Below are positions 1 to 9,819 of a stretch of DNA of 64,000 nt, in pieces. The notes beneath the pieces are model-generated. The model saw only the letters and a program-made list of their open reading frames with translations, did not search any database and had not been told where the DNA came from. The position numbers were made by a program, and so were the translations under genes. The DNA comes from Phellopilus nigrolimitatus (lineage: Eukaryota; Basidiomycota; Agaricomycetes; Hymenochaetales; Hymenochaetaceae): the NCBI GenBank assembly GCA_021029095.1, contig JAJOHG010000013.1, positions 668,734-732,733 of the forward strand. Direction: 5' to 3'. Position 1 is the stretch's first letter, and each line of letters opens with the position of its first letter.

Positions 1-305
1 TAACAGGCGAAAAAGGAAAATAACGCACTCTCATTGTTATAATTATCGCGGACGGTTCGACACGAGTCGGAATCAAAATTCTCGGAAAGGGTTGAGCTGG
101 TGTTTGGGAAACAAGGCTTTGCCAGAGGGTCACCGAGAACGAGACGGCCTTCAACTTTAGACCTCAACTCTTCCCAATCGTCTGCGCTTGCGCTCTGCGA
201 GCTCGAGCGATTGAGGATGATTGGATGTTGTGAGAACCCCTTTGCTAAAGATCCGAAGGCAAGGGCACCAAGTGCCAAGGACGAGAAAAAATCGGAACGT
301 CTCAT
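1..305 (-). CDS. N-terminus of secreted FAD-binding (berberine/BBE-like) oxidase, cut by window edge
   Basis: The ATG is at 303-305. It opens a reading frame with an Arg-rich start and a hydrophobic stretch rich in Leu, Ala and Gly, which looks like a secretion signal. A Ser-rich spacer follows, then a D-D-W-E-E-L-R segment and a G-D-P-L-A-K-P-C-F segment. This order (W-E-x-L followed by a LAKPC-type motif) resembles the mature N-terminus of fungal flavin-dependent oxidases with a covalent FAD (berberine bridge and gluco-oligosaccharide oxidase group), which oxidise sugars or alkaloids with O2 outside the cell. The frame runs to an apparent GT donor at about 28-27, so the first intron starts there and the FAD-binding domain itself lies outside the window. 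Family is inferred from the N-terminus only; no cofactor-binding residue is visible. Confidence 0.55.
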   Translation of the reverse strand, partial: MRRSDFFSSLALGALAFGSLAKGFSQHPIILNRSSSQSASADDWEELRSKVEGRLVLGDPLAKPCFPNTSSTLSENFDSDSCRTVRDNYNNESALFSFFAC

Positions 306-848
306 CGAGAAAGAACGCTCAAAAGCTGTAAGGAACGGGGGTGTATTCATGCTCGTATATATATGCACTTGGAGATCACGTCCCTCGGTCGAGTCACGAA
401 TCCGGTCTCGGAAAAAGGAAACCAATCGTTATTTTATTTGGAAGTTGTATCCACAATCAGAGAAGATGCACGGCAAGAAGACAACAAGTCCAAACGGGGC
501 CGCATCCATGTATATTGGAATGGAACAGCTAGATCCAGAAAAGCGAAGAAAAGCCACAAAAACAAGAGACCGATAAACGCCATAATCAAGAACAGAGAGC
601 TGTGCACCAAAACGCGGAATTAGAAAGTATCCGGCTCGCGCAGCATGCAAGGGTCCGTATAAGCAGGAAATCAACTCAAACCGCTATCAAAATAAGCTGT
701 GTTCCGTGAGCAAATACAGAGAAAGCATTAGGAATCCGTCGTGCGTCGTGGCCGAAACCGGTATATAGAGATAGACTTTTGCCTAGAAGGAAATCATTCA
801 GAGAAGCTAAGTGGAAAGGCCGATATTACATACTTTCGATTCGGCGTA
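306..848. promoter_or_regulatory. Intergenic: 5' region of the FAD oxidase, 3' flank of the M64 gene
   Basis: This stretch separates two minus-strand genes. An alternating TATATATAT run at about 356-364 lies roughly 50 bp upstream of the oxidase ATG on the minus strand and is a reasonable TATA box. Open frames on both strands here are short and have no recognisable motif or codon pattern. I see no gene. Confidence 0.4.
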
Positions 849-3288
849 TCACGGCACTCCGACCTCGCATTTTTCGACATCTATTACCAACGTGGACTCC
901 AAGTACCCATGTGGATCGACCCTAACTTCGTCAGTGACAAATTGAACTTGTACAGTGAATGTAGCGGGATGATTGTCGACAGAAATCGAAGTCTGATTTG
1001 CAAATTGAGGTAATTCCGTGCCGTTCCGCTTCCAGGTTATAACATACGCCTCCGAGTACGAGACTGTCTCTTCCCTGAATTGTGCCAAGCCAATCATACG
1101 TATCTCAATGACTCTGCGCACCAACGACTGCGCTTCAAAGGCACACCCGAGGCTGATTTCGTCGACCAAATCCACACGCTTAAGCAGTGCATGCCATAAT
1201 CCTTCTGTGCAGACCTTACAGAAGTTTGGTGTAGTGACTATCCGCATGAGACAGCCTTCGTTCGTTGGGCGATATGTAGTCGTGTTACGATCAGACCATC
1301 TGAAGGCATCAATGAGGGCTGTGACACTTTGATAAATGTATATAACAAAACTGACGTGGGAAATGCACCAATGAATCCCACAGAGCTATTAAATCTGCAG
1401 TTGTCGACCGAGTCAGCATCCAAAAGAGATTCGATTACACACCCTTACTCGTCCTCGTTACCATATTCAATCACTTCGGCACTGCATAGCTGTGCTTTAT
1501 CCGCAAGCGCAGCATTCTCCAGACTGAAAGTCAAACTGTGACTTCCAGCCCGAAGACTGTAATTTCCGTGTATATCGTAATGCCATCGATCCAAACCGAT
1601 GCCTGTTCTTGATGTCCATTCGAGATCCGTCCCATCAAGCTTGACGATGAGATCTTCCTTCCGGGGGAGACCCGAGAGAGAAAACCTGACAACGTGACGA
1701 GAATACAATCCGGAAGAGTCGAAAAAAACGACCCAAGGATCGGAAATGTTCAGCAGTGACCATGGATATGCCTGCATAGGCATTACGGAGCGTTCCTCTC
1801 GAAGCGCGGTCGTCTGTGCTGTTAGCCAGTGCGCCCATTTAAATGGCTGTGTCAGGTTCGCTGCGTTCGGCCCGTAGTACGCAAAACCGCCGTCATATTC
1901 CTCACCTAGACTTGATCAGCCTTTCACGAGAATGGATATCATGTATTCATACCCTCGTTTTCAAGGCTGTGACCCAATTCGTGCCTGAGGCAAATTGGCG
2001 GTGAATAGATATACAACGACGCATATAGCACAGACATACCTCAGGACAAGTGCGCCATTGATCTCCGATGATGTCGTGACTCTGATCACAGGTCAGACAA
2101 GCTCTATTTGTGTAGACCCAAATGTACGAACGTGAAGCGACCGCCGAGCCCTGCACAACTCATCAAGTATGTTTTTTTTACAACGAAAAGGCGGGGAAGG
2201 GAGGCGCACCTCCATATAATGGATCATTTCCTAATTTTATGTTGCAAATTTGTCTCATGGATATAGTCTAGATAAAATGGGGGAACCTACCTAACAAAAT
2301 AGGATAGTCACACTTATCACCCATTGAGAGGCATGCAGCATGAGCGACCTCAGGTTTCGCATAGTAAACAGCACGTAGCTCCGTCCCGTCGCGATAGAGG
2401 CCAAATGGGGTGCTATATCACTTATTAGATAGTATAATCGACATAAGTCAGACGTAAAGCCTACTCATTTGCTTCACCTCCAGCTCCTATGCCGCTCTAC
2501 TGACAAAAATCAGAATATGACGGGAAAAAAATAGTTTGTCCGTGGAGACCTTTTTGCTAGGCGTAAACGCGGCCCAGAAATTCATTAAAGGTTTCACAGT
2601 TGCGAAAGTCTGGTTGTTTGATATATCAAGAGCAAGGTTTCTTGCGTCTCGAATGAATTTCTCGCGCTCCTCTGCAATATCTTCAAGGTACAATTAAGAT
2701 CCATCATGCTTGGCAAAGAAGGAGCTTACAGCCGTCTCCGAAGAACACGAGGTCTACACGGTTTGACGATGGACCGGTCGCGATAAGTGGCAATATCTCT
2801 AACGGAGGGGAAGGAGGTAAGGTATCGAGCGAAATGTCCTCATAGTCATTCGAAGCGAAAAGGAGCTGTCCACCATCGTCGCCCTTGATAGACGAAGCTT
2901 TCGAGAGTTGCCTCACTTCCGGGGCGACATAGACAGGGAAAGACCAGGAAGTAGGTGATCCACAGAAAGAGATTGCTTTTGTCCATAGCAGGTCGAGGTC
3001 AAACGAAAAATAGAGAACAAATTCCCCGTCTGGGCCTCGTCTATCGCTTCTGTCTTCATGTACGAGCTTCCCTGAAGAAGATACCAGCCTATCATCTCCC
3101 GAACCAGATAGCGCTGGCAAATCTTTGTGCGTCTGCGTTTCATGAAGAGTCAAATAAGTGCACTTCGCGATCGTCGTCGACGTCGGTGCCTCGTGGTGAA
3201 CTTCGAGCACGTAAGGTCGACGCGAAAAGGTCAAAGAACTGCTTTTCACTACAGCGAGGAAGAGGAATACGACACCTAGGGCTATCAT
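849..3288 (-). CDS. IgA-peptidase-like M64 family zinc metallopeptidase
   Basis: Spliced from many exons separated by about 50-nt introns. The chosen ATG at 3288 starts a hydrophobic signal or anchor (MIALGVVFLFLAVVKSS); an in-frame upstream extension to 3486 is open but adds a second hydrophobic segment. Exon 1 ends inside the V-D-L-V-F-F-G-D-G motif and the intron 2681-2729 joins it to Y-I-A-E-E-R-E-K-F. Later exons give N-F-W-A-A-F-T-P, P-F-G-L-Y-R-D-G and the zinc site H-E-L-G-H (1969-1983). After another intron come G-E-E-Y-D-G-G and a C-terminal beta-rich domain with M-R-I-V-T-T-P-N-F-C. These are hallmarks of the fungal M64 family, secreted or membrane-anchored zinc endopeptidases of unknown natural substrate. 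All expected blocks are present, so it looks intact. Exact splice junctions in the middle are approximate. Confidence 0.82.
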
Positions 3289-3486
3289 GGTGACTGCCTG
3301 CAGGAGATCAGCGGCGCTGACGACGACCGACGCGTTTATAACCGAACATCTCACGGCCGAGACAGCTGATTCGCACATTTTCGTAAGTTTGGCGAAATTC
3401 GACCTGAGAAGGGAATAGCCACGGAAAGGCAAGAGCAGAAGAAAAATACACGCCAAACAACAAAACAAAATAACAGTATAGAACAC

Positions 3487-5055
3487 TCAGATACGCGCTT
3501 TCGACTTCTTCCCGACCACGCTCTCCTTCATACTTCCCCCAGACTTTCCCCTTGCTAACTTCTCCTTTTTTTTCTCCAACCCCGTGCCTGCCTTCTTCTT
3601 TTTAAGTTCCTCCGGAGTGATTGTTGAAGTTGTGTGGTTTGAGGTATTCCTTACGAGGGACGAAGGTATTGGCGAATGCGCTTTAGTGACGGATGTTTTC
3701 GAGGACTTGACAGATTTCGTGACCTTCGGAGATGAACGATCGTCGTCTAAGGTGATAGATGTTGTTGAAGGCGCCTTGCCCTTCTTGTCCTTCTTCGCCT
3801 TCTCCGGTGTCTCGTTATTGACTTCTGGGGTGGTCTTTGATTTAGACGCTAAAGCTGAGGGTGTCTCGTCGTCCTTCTTTTTCTTCGTTGGTTTTCCACT
3901 CGTTCCTTCTTCATCCGGGCTTTTCGCTTTTAAGTCGGATTTCTTAACCTTCTTGCTCGGCTGCTCGTTCTTTTCCTCTGCAGTGCGCTTCTTCCCCTTC
4001 TTCTTCGCGTTCTCCTTTTGAGGGAGTTCTTCCTCCTTTTCACTCTCGCTCTCCTCTGCATTTTTCTTCTCTTCACCAAATCCGGCCCAATTTTCTTCTG
4101 AAACAGCCGCCTTCGCCTCCCATCGCCCGCCGTCGCCTTCTCCAAGGTTGCATGCCCAGATGGGCAAGCTGACGCTCGAGTTCGTCTTGACATGAAAGCT
4201 CTGGATATTATCCCAACCGCCTTCGATGCGTTTAACGATGGCAGGAAGGGCAGTTTTGAGGTTGTCAAGAATGTGCTCAGGGGATTGTGTGATTATTCCA
4301 ATTTTGACGGAGCTAGCAAGTGATGTTAGCACGTTCAGTTTTCGGATTTCGTTGCGACGCACGTGCATGTACCCTGGTTTTGATGCATAAATGTCGACGA
4401 CACAGCACGCTCAAGCTCTCCCTTCAAGTCTTTTTTCGTAAGAGAAACAGGAATAGGTTGTCTGTGTTTGCCGCACGTGAGCTTAAGAAAACGAAATCAC
4501 GTTGAAGAAAGGGGTGACACACTTTTTAGCATCGAAGAAAATCTTTCCCAAAAGTCCTGGTAGAAGAGGTACTACACGCTCGTCGGCAAGGAACAGCCCA
4601 TTTTCTTTCATAAGCATCCGTCGAGCCTCGAATGGCTTGAATTTGCCCTTCAGCTTGGTGATACCAACGACACGGCTGATGAATTTGATATTATGGGATT
4701 CGAGAAGATCCTTGTACTCTCGTTGAGGGTCTTTCGTGATGAGGCATACGGGGGTTATGCGAGGGTCGACAATAGGATGTACTAGTGGACTGTTTCGCAG
4801 ATTAAAATAAGTAACATCTGAAGAAAATGTTGCACAAAGCTTTACACACATCTTATGGGGCTTCAGCTTTTTTTCTGGTGTCGTTTTTTTTACGGAAAGC
4901 ACGAGCCAGACGTTCTCCTCCTTGCCCGGCAAAAGCTCATTCTCCTCCCTCTGTTTCGTGACTTTTGTCGCGTGCTCTGTCAACGCGATGATAGCCTTCT
5001 TGCACTGTGATGGCGATATATGAGCGTCGATGAGCTCAGTCTTTACTTTTGCCAT
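3487..5055 (-). CDS. Ribosomal L1-domain protein of the Utp30/Cic1/RSL1D1 group (ribosome biogenesis)
   Basis: Three introns can be placed by conserved text. The first interrupts the segment before P-L-V-H-P-I-V-D-P-R. The second follows G-K-I-F-F-D-A-K-K. The third separates H-Q-N-Q-G-T-C-T from S-V-K-I-G. Together the exons give a complete ribosomal-L1-like fold of about 260 residues, with the typical block K-F-I-S-R-V-V-G-I-T-K-L-K-G-K-F-K. The last exon adds a tail of about 170 residues made mainly of Lys, Glu, Ser and Thr blocks (several KKK runs), as in nucleolar Cic1/Utp30 proteins that act in pre-ribosome assembly. The start ATG at 5055 is followed by a normal acidic/basic N-terminus. 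Whether it is the Utp30 or the Cic1 orthologue cannot be decided by eye. Confidence 0.85.
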
Positions 5056-5248
5056 GACTGAACAGGAGGAGCGCTGGCGACGAGCAGAGTGATGCAGAGG
5101 ACTGGATCGACGGACTGGCTTTCTTGAGAATTTCGCAGCGATCTTGGACTTTCGGATGTATCCGTTGCTACCGACTATTACGTATTCATGGACCGGCTAG
5201 ACGATTGCCGGAAGCGTGCATCCCTTCAACTCTCTCTCTCTCGACGCG

Positions 5249-6486
5249 ATGAGTTCAGGCTGCAAAACAACAAGACTATGGATCCCACACACATTTGTCC
5301 CTGACTGTAAAATAGCGGGGGATTTGGAACAGGTCGAGCCAAGCGAGCCCACTCATGGCCGTAAAGTGGCATTGGTAAGTGTGGCTCCCTGTCAATGTTA
5401 CTAAAAATAACTCTGCTTCAGATACTTCATGGGACTATGGGGTTGATTTTTTGTGCAATGAAATGAGCGCATATATGTGTACCTAATTATCTCCTTTTCT
5501 AGACACAAGGATTATCTTTTCCAAAAGAGATTGGCGAAGGTGCTTCCAATAGACTCGTTTAGATTCGATTTTAGGCGAGTCATGAACACTCTTGGCTTCT
5601 GGAGTGCACTTACCAGTCTATGAAGAGGTAACCACGAAACCGGAGGCGTGTGGAAAATGAGTGCTCTCGACGAAGATCTAGAGGATCTTCAAGTGGTAAC
5701 CCAACACCTATCCGAGACTTTTGGTTATATCATAAATCTTATCATTGGGCATTCGCGCGGAAGTGTCGTCGCGATGCGATGGCTCTGCACTACTGAAGGG
5801 AAACGTGTTCGAGGATTCGTAAATGTCTCTGGGCGATATCGAATGGAGGTAGGTCGGCAATTGATCTGCTTGCTTGATGAAAGTCACTATATCTCAGAAA
5901 GATATTTTAGCGTATCCACGGCAGGTCTTTTCTCTTCGTAACAAGCGAAATATTGAACCATTTCTTTTAAGATCGAGCTGGAATTTACAAGCCATACTTC
6001 GAGTCCCAAGGATACTATGATTGGAAGGTGACTGTCGCACGTAAACCCGTGATAGGCCGAATATACCCTCGAGACTTGGATATTTTCGCATCTTGGGACT
6101 CGTCCTTGGTTCGAGATAGATTCTCGCCAAACACTCATGTTCTAACCTTGCATGGCTTAAAGGACGAGACCGTTCCTCCGTATGTCCACTCTTTTCTCGC
6201 CCACGTGAAACCATTAATTCGGAACTCTAGATACGACGCTCTTATTTATGCACGCGTGCTGGGCACGCGTTCTCCCGGAACTCACAATCTTCATATCATT
6301 GAAGAAGCCAACCACAATTTTTCTGCTGTAAGGGAATAATCATGTCTTTGAAAGAAGACAATTCTAATGAAAAATTAGCATCAAGTCGAGGTGGTTGAGA
6401 CTATCCTGCATTGGTGGTCTCTGCTCGAAAGAGGTGGTCTTCAAACAGGCGTGTTAAACACTGATTTCATTAAGGGGAGATTGTAG
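5249..6486 (+). CDS. Alpha/beta hydrolase (serine hydrolase, S33-like)
   Basis: The ATG at 5249 is the first in frame (MSSGCKTTRLW). Splicing gives an oxyanion-type strand I-L-H-G-T-M-G, then F-D-F-R-G-N-H-E-T-G-G, then the nucleophile elbow G-H-S-R-G (about 5747-5761). Next come V-N-V-S-G-R-Y-R-M-E, a late strand H-V-L-T-L-H-G-L-K-D-E-T-V-P-P carrying the likely catalytic Asp, and E-E-A-N-H-N-F carrying the likely catalytic His. The Ser-Asp-His set is complete. The last exon (from about 6379) encodes V-E-T-I-L-H-W-W and ends at TAG 6484-6486. The substrate is unknown; cytosolic, as no signal peptide is seen. The intron inside FDFR|GNHE only keeps frame if it uses a GC donor. Confidence 0.82.
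5575..5625 (+). other. GC-AG intron in the hydrolase gene
   Basis: Exon ends ...GATTTTAG, and the intron begins GCGAGTCATG and ends TATGAAG (51 nt). Joining the flanks restores D-F-R-G-N-H-E-T-G-G in frame, whereas the nearby GT (5579) leads straight into a TAA. The donor context AG|GCGAGT fits the usual GC-AG consensus. Confidence 0.7.
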
Positions 6487-7210
6487 CCCTGGACTGCATT
6501 TATAGATGTGCTTGTTGCTACAATGAAGTTTGCACCATCTGGTTCTCTAAAGTCGACAGTATGCATTGACAGAAGCTAGAATTTATCGGCGTTTTAAACG
6601 TTTACGTCTCTTTACTTTGTAGAAATTCCCGACATCATCACTTTCCTATAAAGCTGTTACCCACATCTTTCAAGTCTCGACCCTCAGGCTTCCCCAGAGT
6701 TGTTATTTTTTCCAAGCTCAGCAGCCGTTCTAGGATCAATTCTGGCTTGGGTGTTTATTTCCCCCTCTTTTCAGGACTGTGCCACTAACTTTCCATAAGA
6801 GGATGCTAGTGTATTGGAAGTTGTTTGTATCGGCGCCATGACATTTTATACGGCTTATTCTTTATCTACTTTTCTCTTCCAATCATTGCTGCCATATCTC
6901 AATCATGTTTGGGCTGGGATTTAGGTGCACTGAGAGCGTTGTGAATGCTAATCCGGAGACTTGCATGTCACCTTCCTTGGGGGATTTCAATCTCTGGTTT
7001 ACATAAGGGATTGACTGAGATACAGATTTGAGTTGATCCAGCACGTACGTATGTAAGCGCAGCGACGACAAAAAAGGAAAGCGTAGCCACAAAATAGTAT
7101 CCGTGCCCACCCGGACACTGACTTGAGCACACTGCCTGTCTTACACATACATACAGCAACGGCTCGTTTTATTCGTCTTGCCATTGTCTTCAACGTTCTC
7201 GACGCTCCCG
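6487..7210. promoter_or_regulatory. Intergenic: 3' flank of hydrolase and promoter of the Ytp1-like gene
   Basis: About 720 bp with no convincing coding signal. A TATAAAG string near 6645-6655 is too far from the next ATG to be a likely TATA box. The 150 bp before 7211 are mixed-composition with no repeats. Minus-strand open frames here (e.g. 6883-7110) lack motifs and are regarded as chance. Confidence 0.4.
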
Positions 7211-9183
7211 ATGGCGGCGCTTGCGCGCCTCAGTCTTTTACTTGCCGTGCTCTGTACGGTTGTGCCGCCCGTCCTAGCGCATGCCCACCATGATGAACTG
7301 ACCGAGGAGGAGAAGAATGCGCCTGTGGACGCCGTACTCTGGATACACATGGCCCTTCAGATTGCCATCTGGGGGTTCCTCTTCCCCATAGGCATGGTCC
7401 TGGGCATCTCCAGGAGTCGATGGCACGTTCCGCTTCAGGTTAGTGAAGTCTGCGCAGTGCGCACAATAGCCGGACACTGATTGATTCGTGTTGTTCAGAG
7501 CGCGGGTTTTGCGCTCACGACCGCTGGTTACTTCCTCGGGCATTCTCACAAGGGTCGCGCGTTTCTACCCTCTGTACATGGCACTTTTGCCCGCATTTTG
7601 TACATCCCAATCGTTGCTCAGCTCGTGTTGGGCATCTATCTCAAATTGCACATACACGAAAAGTCAGTCCGTCCTTGGGCTGTCCGTGCGCATGGTGTCC
7701 TGGGGAAGGCGTACCCTATTCTTGGGTGGACGCAGATGCTGTTCGGTGCCATTACATTCCGTGGCTACTGTCGGGGTGGAAATCTGGGTCAATGCTTGGC
7801 GCACTACCTTATGGTGTGTATGCTCGTTCAGAATATTATTGTTGCTGTCTAAGAATACCATGACGCCAGGGAAGCGGGTTCATTGCCTATGGTATTATAA
7901 TGGCAATTTTGCTCATCGCTGGCGAGGCTTGGATTAAGCGGACGAGGCGCAGCCCGGAGTGGTGGGACTCTTGGGTAATTATGCTATGGGTGAGCACGAA
8001 AGCACATGTCGCTCTCTTCACGATTGACACGTTCTGTAGGGGATCGGTAAGATATATCATGCTGTTGTGCTCAATGTTAGAGCTTCTTCTGACAAATCGG
8101 TGAAGTTAACACGTTCACGGAGCATCGCGGTGCTCATTGGTCCGTCAAGGACATGCAACATACGTGCGTACTGCTAAGTTCGGCTAGAAAGGGTCTCTCT
8201 TGACAGTTTCGTCCCCTTAGGTCGCTCGGTGTTATATGTGCGACAATTTTCTAAAATAGAATTATCCCTCGATTGATGATTATTCATAGGGTGGGTTGGC
8301 GGTGCATTAGGAATATGGCTTTCTCGACATAATCAAAGGAGTGTCGTACCTTCCTTGATGTACGTCTCTTCTCGTTCCATTGTCAATCAGCTTACTTATA
8401 GGCTTTATAGCATTATGATCACTGGTTGGGCTATGTCCGAGCACGCACAAGCGCTGATGATCTCCACGAAGGTGCACGCTATGTTTGGCAATGTCCTCAT
8501 GCTCGCTGGTTTGGCGCGCATTATTGAGGTCTGCTTCGTTGCCCCGAGCTATGAAAGGGATGTACCAGCCGCAGACAGCGATCGTCACAGCGAACGAACG
8601 TTGGCACCTTCCGGGCCGAGCATTTCAGAAAACCCACGTCTGGCAATCGTGCAGGCATTCCGACACTTACCTCCTTTCGTAAGGAACAAAGGGTTACTTC
8701 GTTCCATGACATTTGGCTGATCGTTCTTGTATTTGAAGCTATTGATCGCTGCAGGGTAAGCAATGTTCACTTCCTTGTGTTCACCTTCGATCTCATGTTT
8801 ATTTCTTCCCTCTTGTCAGACTGCTTTTCATGTCTGCTACCGACGAAGAATTGGACTATGTCCATGAGAACGAGATGGACCATGTTACCTATGTCCTGAT
8901 AATGCTCAGGTACTGTCCATCTTTCTCGGTTATGTGCCTGATCCTGATTCCGTGGTTGTCTAGTCTAGCGTCCGTGATTTACGCCTTCGTTTTATTCCTC
9001 ATCAACGTATGGGGGACGACCGGCCGCAATGCGCCCGGTGGCGCATCGTCGAGCCAAATAGGATTACAAGATGAGTCTTTAGAACTCGACAAGTGGTATC
9101 AGAGTGTTCCCGCTGCAGAGGCAGACGCCCACCCTATTTCCCCACAATTTGTCATCGGAGAACACGAACACGACAGGGACTAA
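7211..9183 (+). CDS. YTP1: Ytp1-like multi-pass membrane protein (DUF2427 + Ytp1 domains)
   Basis: The ATG at 7211 opens a cleavable-looking signal ([20 protein letters not shown]) followed by the His-rich A-H-A-H-H-D. The N-terminal DUF2427-type region has three or more membrane segments and includes G-H-S-H-K-G-R. The C-terminal Ytp1 domain contains [24 protein letters not shown] and S-A-T-D-E-E-L-D. These appear only if the transcript is spliced through at least ten exons, two of them 7 and 17 nt long. The protein ends with a polar tail rich in acidic and His residues (E-H-E-H-D-R-D) and a TAA at 9181-9183. The family is fungal, resembles cytochrome b561-type membrane proteins, and has no firmly assigned biochemical role. 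It is likely in the secretory or mitochondrial membranes; the sequence does not decide. Confidence 0.85.
8040..8046 (+). other. 7-nt microexon in the Ytp1-like gene
   Basis: GGGATCG lies between an intron 7990-8039 (GTGAGC...TAG) and an intron starting at 8047 (GTAAGA). It is the only way to restore W-G-I-V-N-T-F-T-E-H: TGG, GGG, ATC, G plus TT from the next exon. Confidence 0.75.
8739..8755 (+). other. 17-nt microexon in the Ytp1-like gene
   Basis: CTATTGATCGCTGCAGG sits between TTTGAAG (acceptor) and GTAAGC (donor). Including it yields [17 protein letters not shown], which matches the expected membrane segment of the Ytp1 domain. Confidence 0.7.
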
Positions 9184-9819
9184 GTCCGATGTTGGAACCT
9201 CTTACACTTCTCTTTTAATGCACGTTTGTGAGGTGTTGTGTATCTTCCCCTCTGTTGTGCAAAAGCATTGTCGCCTTCTCTGCCTCATCCTCTTGTTGGT
9301 ATTCGCATCCTCATACTTTTTATCAAGTCACGGTCTACATATCATTCTCCGTTGTTAGATAAGTAATACTGTTCTGAGTAATGTATAAAGCAGACGATGC
9401 GCTGTGCAATAAAATTTGGAGAACGTAGTAGCAGTGGGCAGAGAAGACAGGATAGACTAAATGGGAAGAGTGAAGATACTACAGTACAAATGCTTGAATG
9501 CAGAACTAAAACTAATTGCGATGGGGAACGGGAAAAGAGGTAGATTCAAAGAAATCAACATGTAGACCACGATGGAAAAGAATGGAAACGAGCGCGTGCT
9601 TAGACTAGAAAGAGATGAAGAAGTCGAGATGAAGCGAAAAGTAGGGACGAAGAAAGGGGGAAAAGGGCAGCATGTATACTGTACATACTAGAAGGAGCGT
9701 GCTTTGAGCTACGAAGAATCAATCGAATTAGAGAGGTGGAGGTAGAAAACCCAATAAAGATCAAACAAAAGGATAAGGCGAAAATGATGATGGAAATAAT
9801 AGCCCAGCGACGGCCATCG
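9184..9819. other. Intergenic region between convergent genes
   Basis: Holds the 3' ends of the Ytp1-like gene (plus) and the CaaX-protein gene (minus). The plus-strand sequence from about 9420 is purine-rich, which fits an untranslated 3' region of the minus-strand gene. Nothing else is seen. Confidence 0.4.

Noticed and set aside
100..576. 158-residue plus-strand protein at the window start
   Set aside because: It overlaps the signal-bearing N-terminus of the FAD oxidase on the other strand, which shows family motifs, whereas this frame shows none.
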